From assembly GCF_030867145.1 (NCBI RefSeq), contig NC_134433.1, forward strand, positions 15,783,896-15,847,895: 64,000 bases of DNA, read 5' to 3'. A model generated the notes under the pieces. It had not been told where the DNA came from. It saw only the letters and a list, made by a program, of their open reading frames with translations, and made no database searches. Source of the DNA: Opisthocomus hoazin (Eukaryota; Chordata; Aves; Opisthocomiformes; Opisthocomidae). A program made the position numbers and the translations under genes. Positions 38,003-49,893 of this stretch are shown here, one piece after another; position 1 is the stretch's first letter, and each line of letters begins with the position of its first letter.

Positions 38003-39594
38003 ATGTCCGGAGGCGGCGTGATCCGCGGCCCGGCCGGCAACAACGACTGCCGCATCTACGTGGGGAACCTGCCCCCCGACATCCGCACCAAGGACATCGA
38101 GGACGTCTTCTACAAGTACGGGGCCATCCGCGACATCGACCTCAAGAACCGCCGCGGGGGCCCGCCCTTCGCCTTCGTCGAGTTTGAGGACCCCAGGTGA
38201 GACCCCCCCCACCCCCGGGAGGAGCGGGGGGCTCGGGCCCCGCCGGTGTCGCGTCCCTGTGCCCCCCCCCAGCCCCGGGCCTGAGGCGGGGGCACCCCCG
38301 GGCGCGGCCGCTCCCCGCCCCGCGGTACCGGTGCCCTCAAGCCGTGCTAACGGGGCGGCCGCGGCCTTGCCTGGGGGGGGGGGCGGCGGGAAGCGGGTGG
38401 GGCCGGCGGGAAGCGGGAACAAAGGCGGGGGGGCGGTGCGTGGGCAGGGCGGAGCGGGCGGCCGCGCTCACCGCCCCGTCCCGTCCCGCAGGGACGCGGA
38501 GGACGCCGTCTACGGGCGGGACGGCTACGACTACGATGGGTATCGCCTCCGCGTGGAGTTCCCTCGGAGCGGCCGCGGCACCGGCAGGGGCGGCGGCGGG
38601 GGAGGCGGGGGCGGCGCCCCCCGGGGCAGGTACGGGCCCCCGTCCCGGCGCTCGGAGTACAGAGTGATCGTCTCGGGTGAGTCCTTGTTCTGTCTTGGTC
38701 CCGGTGCTTCCCTGTCGGGGGGAGGGGTCCTGCGGCTTCCCCGCCGAGGAGTGGGTGGGGGATGCAGCCCTAAGCCGTTTCTTAAAAAAGCTCTGCCTCG
38801 CGTAGCCTGGGAGGAATGCTGCGCCCGTGCGATGCGAGCAGCTCCTCGAGGCAGCCCCTCTGCTTGCTAAATAGTCTCTTTTGTTTGCTGCGAGCCGACG
38901 CTGTTACTACAGGCAGGGAGAACGTAGCCCGGTGTTAAAGCAATGCCTCGCTTTTCGTCTAGGGCTGCCTCCGAGTGGGAGTTGGCAGGATTTAAAGGAT
39001 CACATGCGTGAGGCAGGTGATGTATGTTATGCTGATGTTTTCCGAGATGGCACTGGTGTCGTGGAGTTTGTACGGAAGGAAGATATGACCTACGCTGTGC
39101 GAAAACTGGATAACACTAAATTTAGATCTCACGAGGTAGGTTTCATACTTACTTTCTTTGGCCAGAATTGGATACAAGGGGCTTAACAGTAGGATTTGAA
39201 GGTAAGGAATGTGTGGCATTCATCGTTTACGTGCAAGGCAGCTAACTTAAGTCTGTGGTCGGTTTGTCAGGAGATAGACTTTAAAGCGTGGATGTCTGTT
39301 TCCGTGCTGTAGTAAACGATAATCTTCATCTGTCAGCATGCCTAAAAAGATGGCCCTAAAGCCTAGACTTTTCAATCGAAAGTTCTGTCTATTCAATAGG
39401 GAGAAACTGCCTACATCCGTGTTAAAGTTGATGGCCCAAGAAGTCCAAGCTATGGAAGATCTCGGTCACGCAGCCGTAGTCGTAGCAGAAGCCGTAGTCG
39501 AAGCAACAGCAGAAGCCGCAGTTATTCCCCAAGAAGAAGCAGAGGATCTCCACGCTACTCTCCCCGCCACAGCAGATCCCGATCTCGTACATAA
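38003..39594 (+). CDS. SRSF1: SRSF1 (SF2/ASF), serine/arginine-rich splicing factor 1, complete, four exons
   Basis: SRSF1 is an essential nuclear SR protein that binds GGA-rich exonic enhancers, selects splice sites, shuttles to the cytoplasm and promotes nonsense-mediated decay. Exons: 38003-38196, 38492-38676, 38963-39135, 39400-39594. Donors are AG|GTGAGA, GG|GTGAGT and GAG|GTAGGT; acceptors are CCCGCAG, CGTCTAG and TTCAATAG. The spliced frame is 747 nt, 248 residues plus TAA, exactly the human length. RRM1 spans about 16-91, with RNP2 RIYVGNL at 17-23 and RNP1 PPFAFVEF. A Gly/Arg linker follows. Pseudo-RRM2 spans about 121-195 with its invariant SWQDLKD at 133-139. The RS domain spans about 198-248 and ends SRSRSRT. 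One linker segment reads EYRVIVSG, where I recall ENRVVVSG in human. Introns are short (295, 286, 264 bp). Confidence 0.98.
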
Positions 39595-41540
39595 ATGATC
39601 ACTAGCTCTGATCTTTTTGTAGAACCCCATGTTGTACACAGTTTTCCTTTACTTAGTAGAGTCTTTCATTTTTTTTTTTAATTCAAACTGTTTTATTCAA
39701 ATTGGCTGAAGTGTTGAATTGCATTCTTGTGTAAAATCCCTAGTGAGTATCTGCTCCTTAACATCAACATTCCCCTCATGTCTTTGGTAAATTGTATTTT
39801 AATTGGTGTCAGTCAGGATTGTTTCGATTCAGTTCTAGTTAAATACCAACATTCTTCAAGCTGTGGTATTGCTGTGTAAATGTCTCAGTGTTCAGCTGTG
39901 GTTTATACGAGCTGGGGATGTTGGGATGTTTGTGGCTAACTTGTCTCTTCTGGGGGATCTTATATTTTATCTTGCCTTTTCGTGTGTCTTTCTGTAGACA
40001 TATCTGAAGAGATGGATTAAGAATGCTTTGGATTAAAGGATTGTGGAGCACATGTCAATCATTTTAGGATTGTCAAAAGGAGGATTGAGGAGGATCAGAT
40101 CAATAATGGAGGCAATGGTATGACTCCAAGTGCTATTGTCACAGATGAACTTGGCAGTATTGACCTTATACTGAGAGACAGGTTAATTGAGTCCGTGCAC
40201 CTACGTGTCGCTTCAGGCATGTTGTAGTTACCGCAGGCCGCAATTGCTCTTTTCTTTAAAACTTTTGTTGGGGGGGCAATTGTGGCTAAATACTTGCTTT
40301 TGTAATACTCTATTCCGTTCTAGATTTTGAAAGGAATAAACTGGGCTGGGGGTGGGAGTATTGGTTTACTTAGTCATGCAGCATTTGGTTACAAGTGTTA
40401 ATGTTATGTAGTATTTGTACACTTGTAGTAGATCAAGGGTATCTTTAAATCAGAGTATAATATCAATACTGCTAAAATCTGCATGTCCTCTGTGTGACTG
40501 ATACAGCGTTGCTATTTCATTTTTAAAGTATCAGAGTGAAAGCAAAAATAGAAAACCTAGTTGGGAATAATTTCTGAAGTCGCAGCCCTGCCCCCTCAGA
40601 CTAATTCGCAGTTGACTCACGGCTGTGTTTGAGAACTCGGTTAGTTAATTTTGTTACCTTCCAGCTGGGAGTGCTAGCTATAGTTTAGACGTGCAGTAGG
40701 TGGATAGCTTTAGCAGTAAGCTTTTCCAGTTTCATAAACATTTTTTGCAACCACAAAACCTGTAGCACACCACCCTACGAGCAATGAGTATGTTGGCATT
40801 TTCAGTTGGCATATTGTAAATATTACAATGTTTCCTCCAAGTAGTAATTAACATTTCTAAAAATTATCTGAGCATCGCCATTCAAAAGTTTGTTTTGGGG
40901 AATTGATAGTTATTAATGTACATCTGCATTAATTGATGGCAAACATAACTGATCATTCCCCAGAATCCTATTTTTTCATTACAGTATCTAACTTTTTGCC
41001 TCCTCTTTTTTGGTTTTGCTGGTTATAAAGGTTTGGATTGGAGAGGGCTCACTGGATCCCAATCCTTGGAGCTGGATCATTGGATTCAAATCATAATGTG
41101 GATAGGATAGGGAGGCTGAATTACAAGGATTCATGGAGCGGGATCAAATTACCAGGAACATAGGAGTGGATTCCTGCCCCAACCAAACCGCATTCGTGTG
41201 GATTTTTTTATTCAACTCAATTGGCTATTCCAAAGATTTTTTTTTTCTCCTATTTTTGACGATTGGAGCCCTTAAGATGCGCGATGGAGTTTTTCATTTT
41301 TTTGGTAAAAGGAGCAAAGCGAGGACCTGGAGAGGTACGCTGGAGCAATCTCCTTGGAAGGATTCAGCACGAGTAGATGGTAAACGTTAAAGGGGAAAAA
41401 GGGGGGTTTGTTTAAAAAAAAAAGTAAATAAGTCATTTCTCTAAATTTAAAGACAAAAATTGGAGTTAAAGATTAAGTAGGTTTTCAATTGGCTATTGCC
41501 TTTTTTTTCTTTGACAAATAAAATTTTTAAAAAAACGTGC
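39595..41540 (+). other. SRSF1: SRSF1 3'UTR with internal splice sites and GGA-rich blocks
   Basis: The stop is followed by about 1.95 kb of AT-rich sequence that I recognise as closely resembling the ultraconserved mammalian SRSF1 3'UTR. PolyA hexamers: AATAAA at 40335-40340 and at 41517-41522; the distal one probably sets the end near 41540. Candidate splice sites inside are a donor CTA|GTGAGT (GT 39743-39744), an acceptor TCTTTCTGTAG ending 39997, a donor AATG|GTATGA (GT 40118-40119), and an acceptor after a long pyrimidine tract ending 41030. The segments just after both acceptors are packed with GGA triplets, the SRSF1 binding motif. SRSF1 is known to limit its own level by unproductive splicing in its 3'UTR. 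Confidence 0.8.
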
Positions 41541-44414
41541 ATGGCTGTCATCATTTGTTGCTCAGGGTCTTGGTCTCTGCTGGCCCCTGCGGCATTGTTA
41601 AACGGCGAGTTTGGGGACAAAAGGCTTTTGTGTTGGACAGAGATGTAGTGTTTCACAGGAAGCGTTGACGCTTGAGCTGCTCCTCAATAAAGGATCAGTT
41701 CCCCGGGAAATGGGTGGAATTTGTTCTGGGAGTAGGGGAAAAGAAAGAATTCTCGCTGCTTGAAAGAGGATGCTTGAGTATTAATGTTGTTGCTAGTGAT
41801 ACGTTTCTAAAGAGATGACAAAGGGCGAGCGTGAGAGGGATCGGGCTCGGCGCTGCCCCCACAATCCTCTTCAAAATAAACGCGGGTGGCACCGGTGTGT
41901 GTGAACCCTCCGGTGCCCGCGGGGCCGTGGCGAGGAGGCAGCTGCGGGCCCTGCGAGCCGGGCTGTTGGCGCAGGTCGCCGAGTGCGGACACCGGGCGGG
42001 CAGCGCAGCTCCTTCCCGCGGGGAATGTTCTCACTGCTTCCTAGGAAGCGCCGGAAGGTTCCTTTGGTTGTCTGATGAAATGGCGTTGGTTCTGTTTGAC
42101 TCCGAGTTGAACTCGCGGTGAGTTACAGAGCAACGCGTCAGCGCGGTGCCGCTTCCCGCACGGTGTGACTGCTGTTCGGGAGGGCAGAGCAGGTGGCAGC
42201 CGCGTTGGTGTTGGAGTAGGGTACCTGTGTAAATAAGGTGCACCTTGCTGCGCAGAAATGGGTGGTGTAGGCTGCTGTGGGGCAGGGAGAAGCAGCGTCC
42301 TGCGTGGAGTAGGGCAGGTTGTGAGGTGGGGTTTGTGTCTGGGGCAGGAGTAGCAGAGCTGGGTTTCGGGTGCGGCGTGCCTAACGCCCTGCAGGGTGCT
42401 GCACGTGGTGGCAGGCAGCAGCGTGTTACAGAGCGGGGTTTCTCTGCAGAAATACTGTGTTGCCAAAGATGTGTACGTGAGATGTAATTTCTTTTTTTCA
42501 AAAATGATGAAATCCTGTTGGTAAAGCGCTGTATTTGGGCAAGGGGGAGGTAAAAGCTGTGTTAGGCGCAGGGCAGAGTGACCTCAGGTGCTCGAGTGGC
42601 CGTGGGGTGATGCCGGGTGGGGAGAGCTGTGGGGATGAGCGGGGTGAGCCGGGGAGTGCGAAGGTGGGGTGGCTCTTGCCAGAGAAGTTCGTTTGTTGGG
42701 GTGCGGGAAGCACAGGAGTGGAGCAGGCAGTGGGTGTGCGCGACTGAAGAGGGGACGTCTGGCCCAGAAGACCCCAAACCCCGCTGGGTGCTGGTTAGTT
42801 CTTGACTGTGGTCAGGAAAGGTGAAACTGGAGCAGTTCTAGAGCAAGGTCTGAGCGTGCTCGGGGAGGCAGAACGTTTTCCTTCGCGAAAGGAGACCTGG
42901 GGAGACTGGTTTGACTGAGCTGAAGCGGTGTTCGGAGAGAGAGGCGCTTTCTGACTGCGGAGGGGTTGGGAGGGGAGCGGGGGAGGCGCGGGGGTCACAG
43001 TCCCCTCTGCCATACGAGTCTGGGTTCTGACCCACGGGGTCCAGGCAGAGCCAGTGGTCGTAACTGAGTTCGTAAGGAGCTAATTAATGTGCTGGAGCGC
43101 TAATTCAAGGGGTGGTTCAGCTGACTTGGAGGGACGGGAGTGCCTGTCCCAGCTGTAGCGTTAGAGGCGGTGAGGGGAGCGCGGGGGGCTGAGCTGCGGC
43201 AGCGCGAAGCGCTTGGCGATGGTCTGCTCCAGATCGACCCGGCGCGGTGCGTGGCTGTTCCTCCCCGAGGAGCGCGGGAGGGCTCTGAACTCTGCCGAGG
43301 AGCAGGCGGCGACGCCAGCATCTCTCTGTGGTGGGATTTGGGGACCGTGTCTCCTCCCAGCCAAGCTCTGGACCCGGCAGCATCACACCCCTGCGAGAAG
43401 GATCCTCCCTGATAAGTGGATACGCTGCGTCTCTGCTTCTCTCGGAGAACAGGACCGGAGCCGTGCTGGAGTGCTTGCTCTCCTGGCTTCCCGCGCCAAG
43501 GGGAGGGAGGTCGGGTCTCTGCGCGCTGCTGGTCCGTGTTCTCGCCGCCGTGCCTCCGCCCCGGCCCGTCCCCGGGTTCCCCGTGTGTACCCCGTCGCGT
43601 TCTCGGCGCTGGTGTCTGTAAAGCGCTGTGAGATCTGTCATAAACCGCTCGCGGTGCGGAGCTCTGCGGTGTTTCGTGCCCCTAGACCTTTTTTCCTTGT
43701 AAAATCTTCTCTACCCTTGTGCTGACAGCCAGATGTGCAGCGAATGGCGTAGGACAGCCACTTCACGGGGCGAGGCAAGGCTTCCCCCGGTGCCTTGTGC
43801 TTTGATTTCTGGTTCTCATCCGCAGCAGCCGGCGTGGCTCCCCATCTTCAGGGGAGCATCGTGTTCGCTCAGTGACGTAACGGCCTTTGCAAATAGAGCA
43901 ATTAAACTAATATCTAAGACTTGTGCTATAAACCGGTTTCGATAGTGCTCGGAGTAGGTCGGTGGAGGAGCCTGCGCTTGGCCGCCTCTCGGTGTTCAAT
44001 GGCACCGCGTCTCTCGGCTCCACCGGCATCGTTGCTGGGACACTTCGGAGTCAGCGGAGCTCTGGGAGCAGTCGCTGCTGCCAGGTGTGGCCCGGGGGGC
44101 CCTGGGCCACCACCTCCCCCCTTGGGCTTCCCGGGCTGCGCCTGGAGACGAGCCTGAGTCGGCGCCGGTGTGGCTTCCCTGCCGGGACTTCTGGCTTCCA
44201 GGCACAGGCCTTGCGCGTCGGCCCCTCACTGGCTGTAGCTGCTGGGTGAAACTTAATTTTATTGTCCTGCATAAACGAGTGGAAGCAGGTTCCGCTGGAA
44301 GGCAGCCGTCAGACCACGGGAGCTGTTCTGCTGGCGCTTGTTCCGGGAGCCTGTTTTCTAGGATTTAAACAGATCAAAACAGAGGCACCGAGCGTCGTCT
44401 TGAAGTCCCCACTT
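41541..44414. other. Intergenic 3' of SRSF1
   Basis: GT-rich on the plus strand from about 42100 to 43050 (many GGTGTG, GGGTGC words), then CpG-rich to 44300. There are several ORFs on both strands, none with a recognisable domain or splice context. Confidence 0.4.
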
Positions 44415-44898
44415 CCAGAAAGACGAGGAGCTACTGGAGAGAGTCCAGTGCAGGGCTGTGAGGATGATGAGGGGACTGCAGCATCTCTCCTACGAGGAGA
44501 GGCTGAGGGAGCTGGGCTTGTTCAGCCTGGAGAAGAGAAGGCTGTGAAGGGACCTGAGAAATGCCCATAAATATCTTCAGGGTGGGGGTCAGGAGGATGG
44601 GGCCAGACTCTTTCCAGTGGTGCCCAGTGACAGGACAAGGGGCAACGGGCACAAACTGAAGCAGAGGAAGCTCCAGCTGAACCCGAGGAAGAACTTCTTC
44701 CCTCTGAGGGTGATGGAGCCCTGGCCCAGGCTGCCCAGGGAGGCTGTGGAGTCTCCTTCTCTGGAGATATTCCAGCCCCGCCTGGACGCGGTGCTGTGCA
44801 GCCTGCTCTGGGTGACCCTGCTTGGGCAGGGGGTTGGGCTGGGTGACCCACAGAGGGCCCTGCCAACCCCCACCATGCCGGGATTCTGTGATTCTGTC
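44415..44898 (+). mobile_element. CR1 LINE fragment (copy 7)
   Basis: Plus-oriented. It begins at GACGAGGAGCTACTGGAG (DEELLER of ORF2) and ends with GATTCTGTGATTCTGTC at 44881-44898. It is one of two copies in this orientation. One frame-breaking TGA is present early (GLTG AAGG region at about 44545), after which the [20 protein letters not shown] frame is open to the end. Confidence 0.92.
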
Positions 44899-45811
44899 TT
44901 TTGTGAATGTGTTCGTCCCAAAACTCGGTGTTTCCCAGAGTCTGTTGGCTCCGAAGATGTGAGGGGGTGATAACTGGAAGGTGGAAACGCCGCTGTTAAA
45001 GCGGAGGGCGCAACCGAACTTCTCCCCCTCTGCTAAACCACTTTGTGTCCCAGCACGAGGACGGCACCGGGTGAGTCTGGGCGGGTGGCAGCAGGCGGGG
45101 AGCTGCAGCGTTGCCTCCCGGTGCCGCCGCGCTTCGAAGGCGGCAGCGTGGTAGCGGCTCTCCGCCGGGACTCCGCCGGTGCCGCGTGCGGTGGGGCCGC
45201 TGCGTCGGGGCTGCGTGGCCGGGCGTGGTGCTGCCATCGCGGCGCGGGAGGGAGGGAACCTGTCCTGAAGGGCACAGCCTACCGCCAGCGGGGTGCTTAA
45301 CGAACCGAGCGTTAGCGCTGAACTAGAAATGGTTAGAAAACTTGTGGTTTCTCCTCAAAACCACAGTTTGGGGTTTTTTGTTGTTTGTTTTAGTTTTTTT
45401 GAACAGAAACTTCTGCTTTAGAACAGCAGACTCATTCATTGATCTGCTCGGGTGAGTCGTGGCTCGAGATTTCCGACTCCTGATAACAGCAGATAGTTTT
45501 TAGCTGTACAGCAAAATCACGGTGATTTCTGGATTGGCTAAAAATAGGCGCAGCTTTGGTGAGAGTCCACGACGCCGAGCGCAAAATAATCCTCGCCGCA
45601 CCTGCACAGCGAAGAGCCGTTTGTCTTGAATTGCAGTTGAAGCCGTATCAAGTAGCTGAAATTAAAGAAGAAAATCGAGATTGCGGGAAGTTCCCCGTGT
45701 AACAAACATTCCCTAAAATCCCCGCGTGCCCGAAGAAGGCGAGTTGAGCCAGACCGCAGAGTCCGACGTGTGCACCTGCACCGTGCGCTCCTCGCAGCTC
45801 GTTGTCTCACC
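44899..45811. other. Intergenic
   Basis: CpG-rich at 45000-45300, then AT-rich with a T-run near 45370-45400. No gene recognised. Confidence 0.4.
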
Positions 45812-46310
45812 CTGGCATCGCCGCGGGACAGGCACGGGGTCTGGCATTGCCATGGGACGGGCACGGAGCCCGGCATCGCCATAGGATGGGCATGGAGCCT
45901 GGCAACGCCATGGGATGGGCACGGAGCCCGGCATTGCCATGGGACGGGCACGGGGTCTGGCATTGCCATGGGACGGGCACGGAGCCTGGCATCGCCGTAG
46001 GATGGGCACGGAGCCCGGCATCGCCATGGGACGGGCACAGGGTCCGGCATCACCGCGGGACGGGCACGGGGTCTGGCATTGCCATGGGACGGGCACAGAG
46101 CCCGGCATCACCGTAGGATGGGCATGGGGTCCGGCATCACCGCGGGACGGGCACGGAGCCCGGCATCGCTGCGGGATGGGCACGGAGCCTGGCGTCACTG
46201 CGGGACGGGCACGGAGCCTGGCATCACCACGGGACGGGCACGGGGTCTGGCATTGCCATGGGACAGGCACGGAGCCTGGCGTCACCGCGGGACGGACACG
46301 GAGCCTTGCC
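45812..46310. repeat. 29-bp-unit minisatellite
   Basis: About 17 tandem units. The unit reads GGCATCGCCATGGGACGGGC followed by ACGGAGCCC or ACGGGGTCT. Starts at 45814, 45843, 45872, 45901 and 45930 are exactly 29 bp apart. Two end types (ACGGAGCC and ACGGGGTC) are interspersed. Because 29 is not a multiple of three, open frames occur on both strands; they are not genes. Confidence 0.94.
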
Positions 46311-47178
46311 AGGCCCTCGGCCCCGGGCGGGGAGAGGGTCCCGGCTCAGCCTGCTGCTCGTCCCCTCCCAACCGGAGGGCTGTGTGAATGCAACAGCTGT
46401 AGTTAACGTAATTTTATGCACTAATTTGTGTAGTCATTAAAGAGTTGAGAAGGGCATTGTTCACATGAGTAATTACCTCTGGATTCTAATAGCTCCAGTA
46501 CGTCCCTTAAGTGAGTTTCATATTTCTATGAGTCAGCTAACGATTCACGCTGCGGGTATAATACTGTTTTAAAAAAATACCCGTTTCTTGCGTGACTCGG
46601 TTGCGCGCTGCGAAGCCGCTGACGTGACGGAGCCTGGCTCGGACCACGCCGATGCCTACCTGGGAGGATCTGCCAGCGTGGACCCAGGGCTCCGGCGCTG
46701 GGCCGGCTCCCGACGCCGCAGAGTTGTTTTACTGGCTGGGATGCCGAGAGGCCGCGGAAAGCAGCTGCCTCCAGCACGCCGGCGGAAATTTAAAAAGGAA
46801 AAACTTGGCAGTTTGCTGAGCTTTGGGTATTTTCCTTCTGATGAAGGGCAGGTCTGTATTTTCCTAGCAATTTTTGATATTGTTTTAAACTCGGGTTGGG
46901 GGGGGGGGGAAACTGCTGCGCAGTTCCGGGTTGCGTTCGACTCGGCCTCCTTTGCCCCCGTCACCTCTCCATCCCCGCGCACCTCGAGCTGACGGCGTGA
47001 GGAGCAGCATCCCCTGCCCGACTCGCAGCGTGATGCCGGAGCTTTACCCCGCGGCGCCGAAATTCGTTGTGAGCCAGAGCTGCCCGGGTGCCCGCGCCCT
47101 GGTTTGGCAGCGGTCAGCGAGTATCATCAAAGGTTTTGTTCATGAAATGTGGTTGAGTTGGTTCCTTGGATGGCGGGA
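46311..47178. other. Intergenic
   Basis: AT-rich at 46380-46590, GC-rich after that, with a G-run at about 46900-46909. I see no supported gene. Confidence 0.4.
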
Positions 47179-47278
47179 GCCTCGGGCACAGCATCCCCGC
47201 TCCGGCGAGGCGGTGAGAAAGCGGGCGACCGCCCGCTTTCTCACCGCCTCGCCGGAGCGGGGATGCTCCGCCCGAGGC
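47179..47278. repeat. Near-perfect 100-bp inverted repeat (hairpin)
   Basis: Arms 47190-47227 and 47230-47267 are exactly complementary over 38 bp, separated by only two bases (AC at 47228-47229). After a 2-by-2 mismatch the pairing resumes for nine more bp (47179-47187 with 47270-47278). The stem is GC-rich (CCCCGCTCCGGCGAGGCGG within it). It has no CR1 similarity. It may be real or an assembly fold-back. Confidence 0.95.
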
Positions 47279-49628
47279 CGGCGCGGGATCAGCCGAGCGA
47301 TGCACACCAACGCACAAACATTGATCGTTTCGGAGACGATCCGTAGCTGCCAAACGAGATTAAACACCGCCCAGGTCTCGGGGAAAAAAAACCAAACCTG
47401 AATAGCAAAGCGTAAAGCGAACGGGGCGCGGCGTTGGCAGAGGCACGAGCGGGTCCCGAGGGACCGCGGCCATCTAGTTGGGTATTAATCCTTGCCATCC
47501 CCCGTTCCTTTCCCTGAAGGATTTCCGAGCTCTTCGCTGCTATTAATCGCAGCAGCCCTGCGGGGAAGGTAATGCGGCATTATCCGCGTTTTTCCAGCTG
47601 CGGCTGGGGAGGAGGGAGGCAGCCGGCTCGCCCCAGCTTTGCCGTGTGTCAGTGAAAGATCAGGGATTAGCGCTAGGATTTCCTCGCTGGCTCGGCTGCT
47701 CTAATTCAGTGGCCGTGTTTTTTCCCTAAATGCGCTGACCTGACGTGCCTGCCGTACATCCCGTGCCCGGGAGGAGCCGGGGCAGATGGTGGGAAGGGGA
47801 GCGAGGCGGGAGCGGATGTTTCCCTGCAGTCCTCGGCCCCGCAGGAATTATGACTAAAAATGGTCACTGGTGATTAAGCGGAGGAGCGCGCTGCTAAGTA
47901 ATTGGTACGTGCTCTGTCTCGTGAAGTTTTCAAATCGAACTGCGGGTGCTTTTCTGGAGAGCAGCGGCTGCTCAAAGGGAAGGTGCCGAGGGCCGGCGAG
48001 CACCCGCGGGCAGGGCTCTGCAGCCCACTTGTGTGAAACAGAAGATGCTGCGTATCTGCGTGCCTCTGTGCTGATCATCTAGAAATCTATAATAATCATA
48101 TCTAGAATCATCTATAAGTCGTATGTGTTCATCGAACCGAGGATCTGATGGTGCGCATGGGCAATCCGCACGGCATGGTATCAGGGTCCCGGCGCTGTGC
48201 ACCCCTCCGTGTGCCTGCTGCCCCGGGCTGTCCCCCACGTGTGCACCCGCCGTGGGCAGCAGCAGAGACGGGCAGCCCCGCTTTCGGGGCAGGGGCAGCG
48301 ATTCTGCGCGTGCCGGAGGCCGGCGGCACAGCCAGCAGCCTGCTGCCCGTGCCCAGGGCCGGCGCGGCGAGCGGCAGGGAGGGCAGCTCTTCCGCTCCGT
48401 CGGCACGGCAGATGACAGCCTCCGCTTTGGGGGAAAAAAAGTTGCGAGGGAGATAACCAAAATAATAACAAAACGACACCGGGTGCTGGCGGCACGGGGC
48501 AGCTCCGCCGTCCAAGGTGCCAAGCAGAGATTAGCTCCGGCACAGCTGAGGACAAGGAGGTGGGAAGAGATAATGCCACTTTCCCGGCACGCTGCCCGCC
48601 GGCGGCAGGGCTAAACATAGCCGGGCTCCTCCTCGGCCAGGGCTCGCTGGCCGCCGTCCCGCAGGCCACGCTGGCCGGCAGCACCGAGCATCTCCCGTGT
48701 GCCGGGCTGAGCGGGAAGCGTCGGGGCTGTGGAGGAAGGGAGCTGGCCCCCAGCAGAGCTGCGTGCTGCGGAAAGCAAAGCGCGGGCTGCGGGAAAGCGG
48801 GAATGCGCCCGCCGCGGCACCGCGGGGAGAGGGGACGGTGCGGGAGTCACGGGGATGGCGGAGGTCAGGGAGGACGGTGAAATCCAGGGATGCAGGGAGG
48901 GTTTCCCGTGGCAGAGGGGGAACTGCAGGGAGCAGAGTGACCGCCGCAGGGCTCTTGGGCACGGCAGTGCTTTTACCAGGGAAAAAGCCCGGAGCAGCCG
49001 CAGCGCTTCTCCTGCCTGGCGGGGGCACGGGCACTGCCCAGCTCTCGGGGACCCCGGCAAGCGATGCCGGCTCTGCACGGACCCCGAGGTGTCCCCGCTG
49101 CGGGACAGCATGCGGCCCTTGGGGTACCACGACTGCCCTGCTGCGGGCATCGCGCTGGCTCTTCCAGTTTCCCTCCCCACCGCCTCGCGCATCCCCGCTG
49201 CGGCGACGCGTACCTCGAAGTTCGGAGCTGAAAACGTGAAAACAGAGTGGAGCAGCGCTCAGCCATCCCCGCTGAGCCCCGCTAACGAGGCTCCTTCCCT
49301 TGGAGGAGCTTCTCGCTGCTTCTCCATTGATCGTCATAGTGCCTTTCTGCGGTGATTCAGCCGAGCTGGCTGGTAATTTCCTGCATCCTATTTTCCTCTT
49401 TTGAAAAGTGGAGCGATCTTTCAGATGCGCTAATTACGAGAAGGCGACGGTGCTCTCTGCAGCGGCAGCGCTTCTGCCGAGCCCTGCGGCAGGCGTGCGT
49501 GGCAGCCCCGGGGCCGCGGGACGGAGCGTGGCGTGGACGGCAGCGGGCTGGCACGGCAGCAGGGATGGCAACCGTGGGTTCCTGCCCCCACGGCACCCTC
49601 CACCCGCGTTCTGCTGCTGGTCAGGACA
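47279..49628. other. Intergenic
   Basis: A mostly CpG-rich stretch with an AT-rich island at 48060-48125 in which CTAGAAATC/CTAGAATCATC words repeat. No gene recognised. Confidence 0.4.
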
Positions 49629-49893
49629 GAATCACAGAGTCACAGAATGGTGGGGGTTGGCAGGACCCTCTGTGGGTCACCCAGCCCAACCCCCTGCCCA
49701 AGCAGGGTCACCCAGAGCAGGCTGCACAGCACCGCAGCCAGGCGGGGCTGGAATATCTCCAGAGAAGGAGACTCCACAGCCTCCCTGGACAGCCTGGGCC
49801 AGGGCTCCGTCACCCTCAGAAGGAAGAAGTTCTTCCTCGGGTTCAGCTGGAGCTTCCTCTGCTTCAGTTTGTGCCCGTTGCCCCCTGTCCTGA
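49629..49893 (-). mobile_element. CR1 LINE fragment (copy 8), short
   Basis: Starts with GAATCACAGAGTCACAGAATGG and stops after ~265 bp at GTTGCCCCCTGTCCTGA. It is truncated close to the position where copy 4 stops. Confidence 0.92.

Noticed and set aside
37195-38422. Minus-strand ORFs of 286 and 390 codons across the SRSF1 promoter and exon 1
   Set aside because: Antisense shadows of a CpG island and of SRSF1 exon 1.
41644-41656. TGTAGTGTTTC similarity to miR-142-3p
   Set aside because: The match breaks after 11 bases and the -5p arm is absent.
45713-46406. Long ORFs on both strands (repeated RARPMAMPGSVPVPW or GARHRHGTG-like peptides)
   Set aside because: Translations of the 29-bp minisatellite in all frames.
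46741-46992. Short basic ORF starting MPRGRGKQLPPARRRKFKKE
   Set aside because: The basic start is followed by unstructured low-complexity sequence; no family, splice or promoter support.
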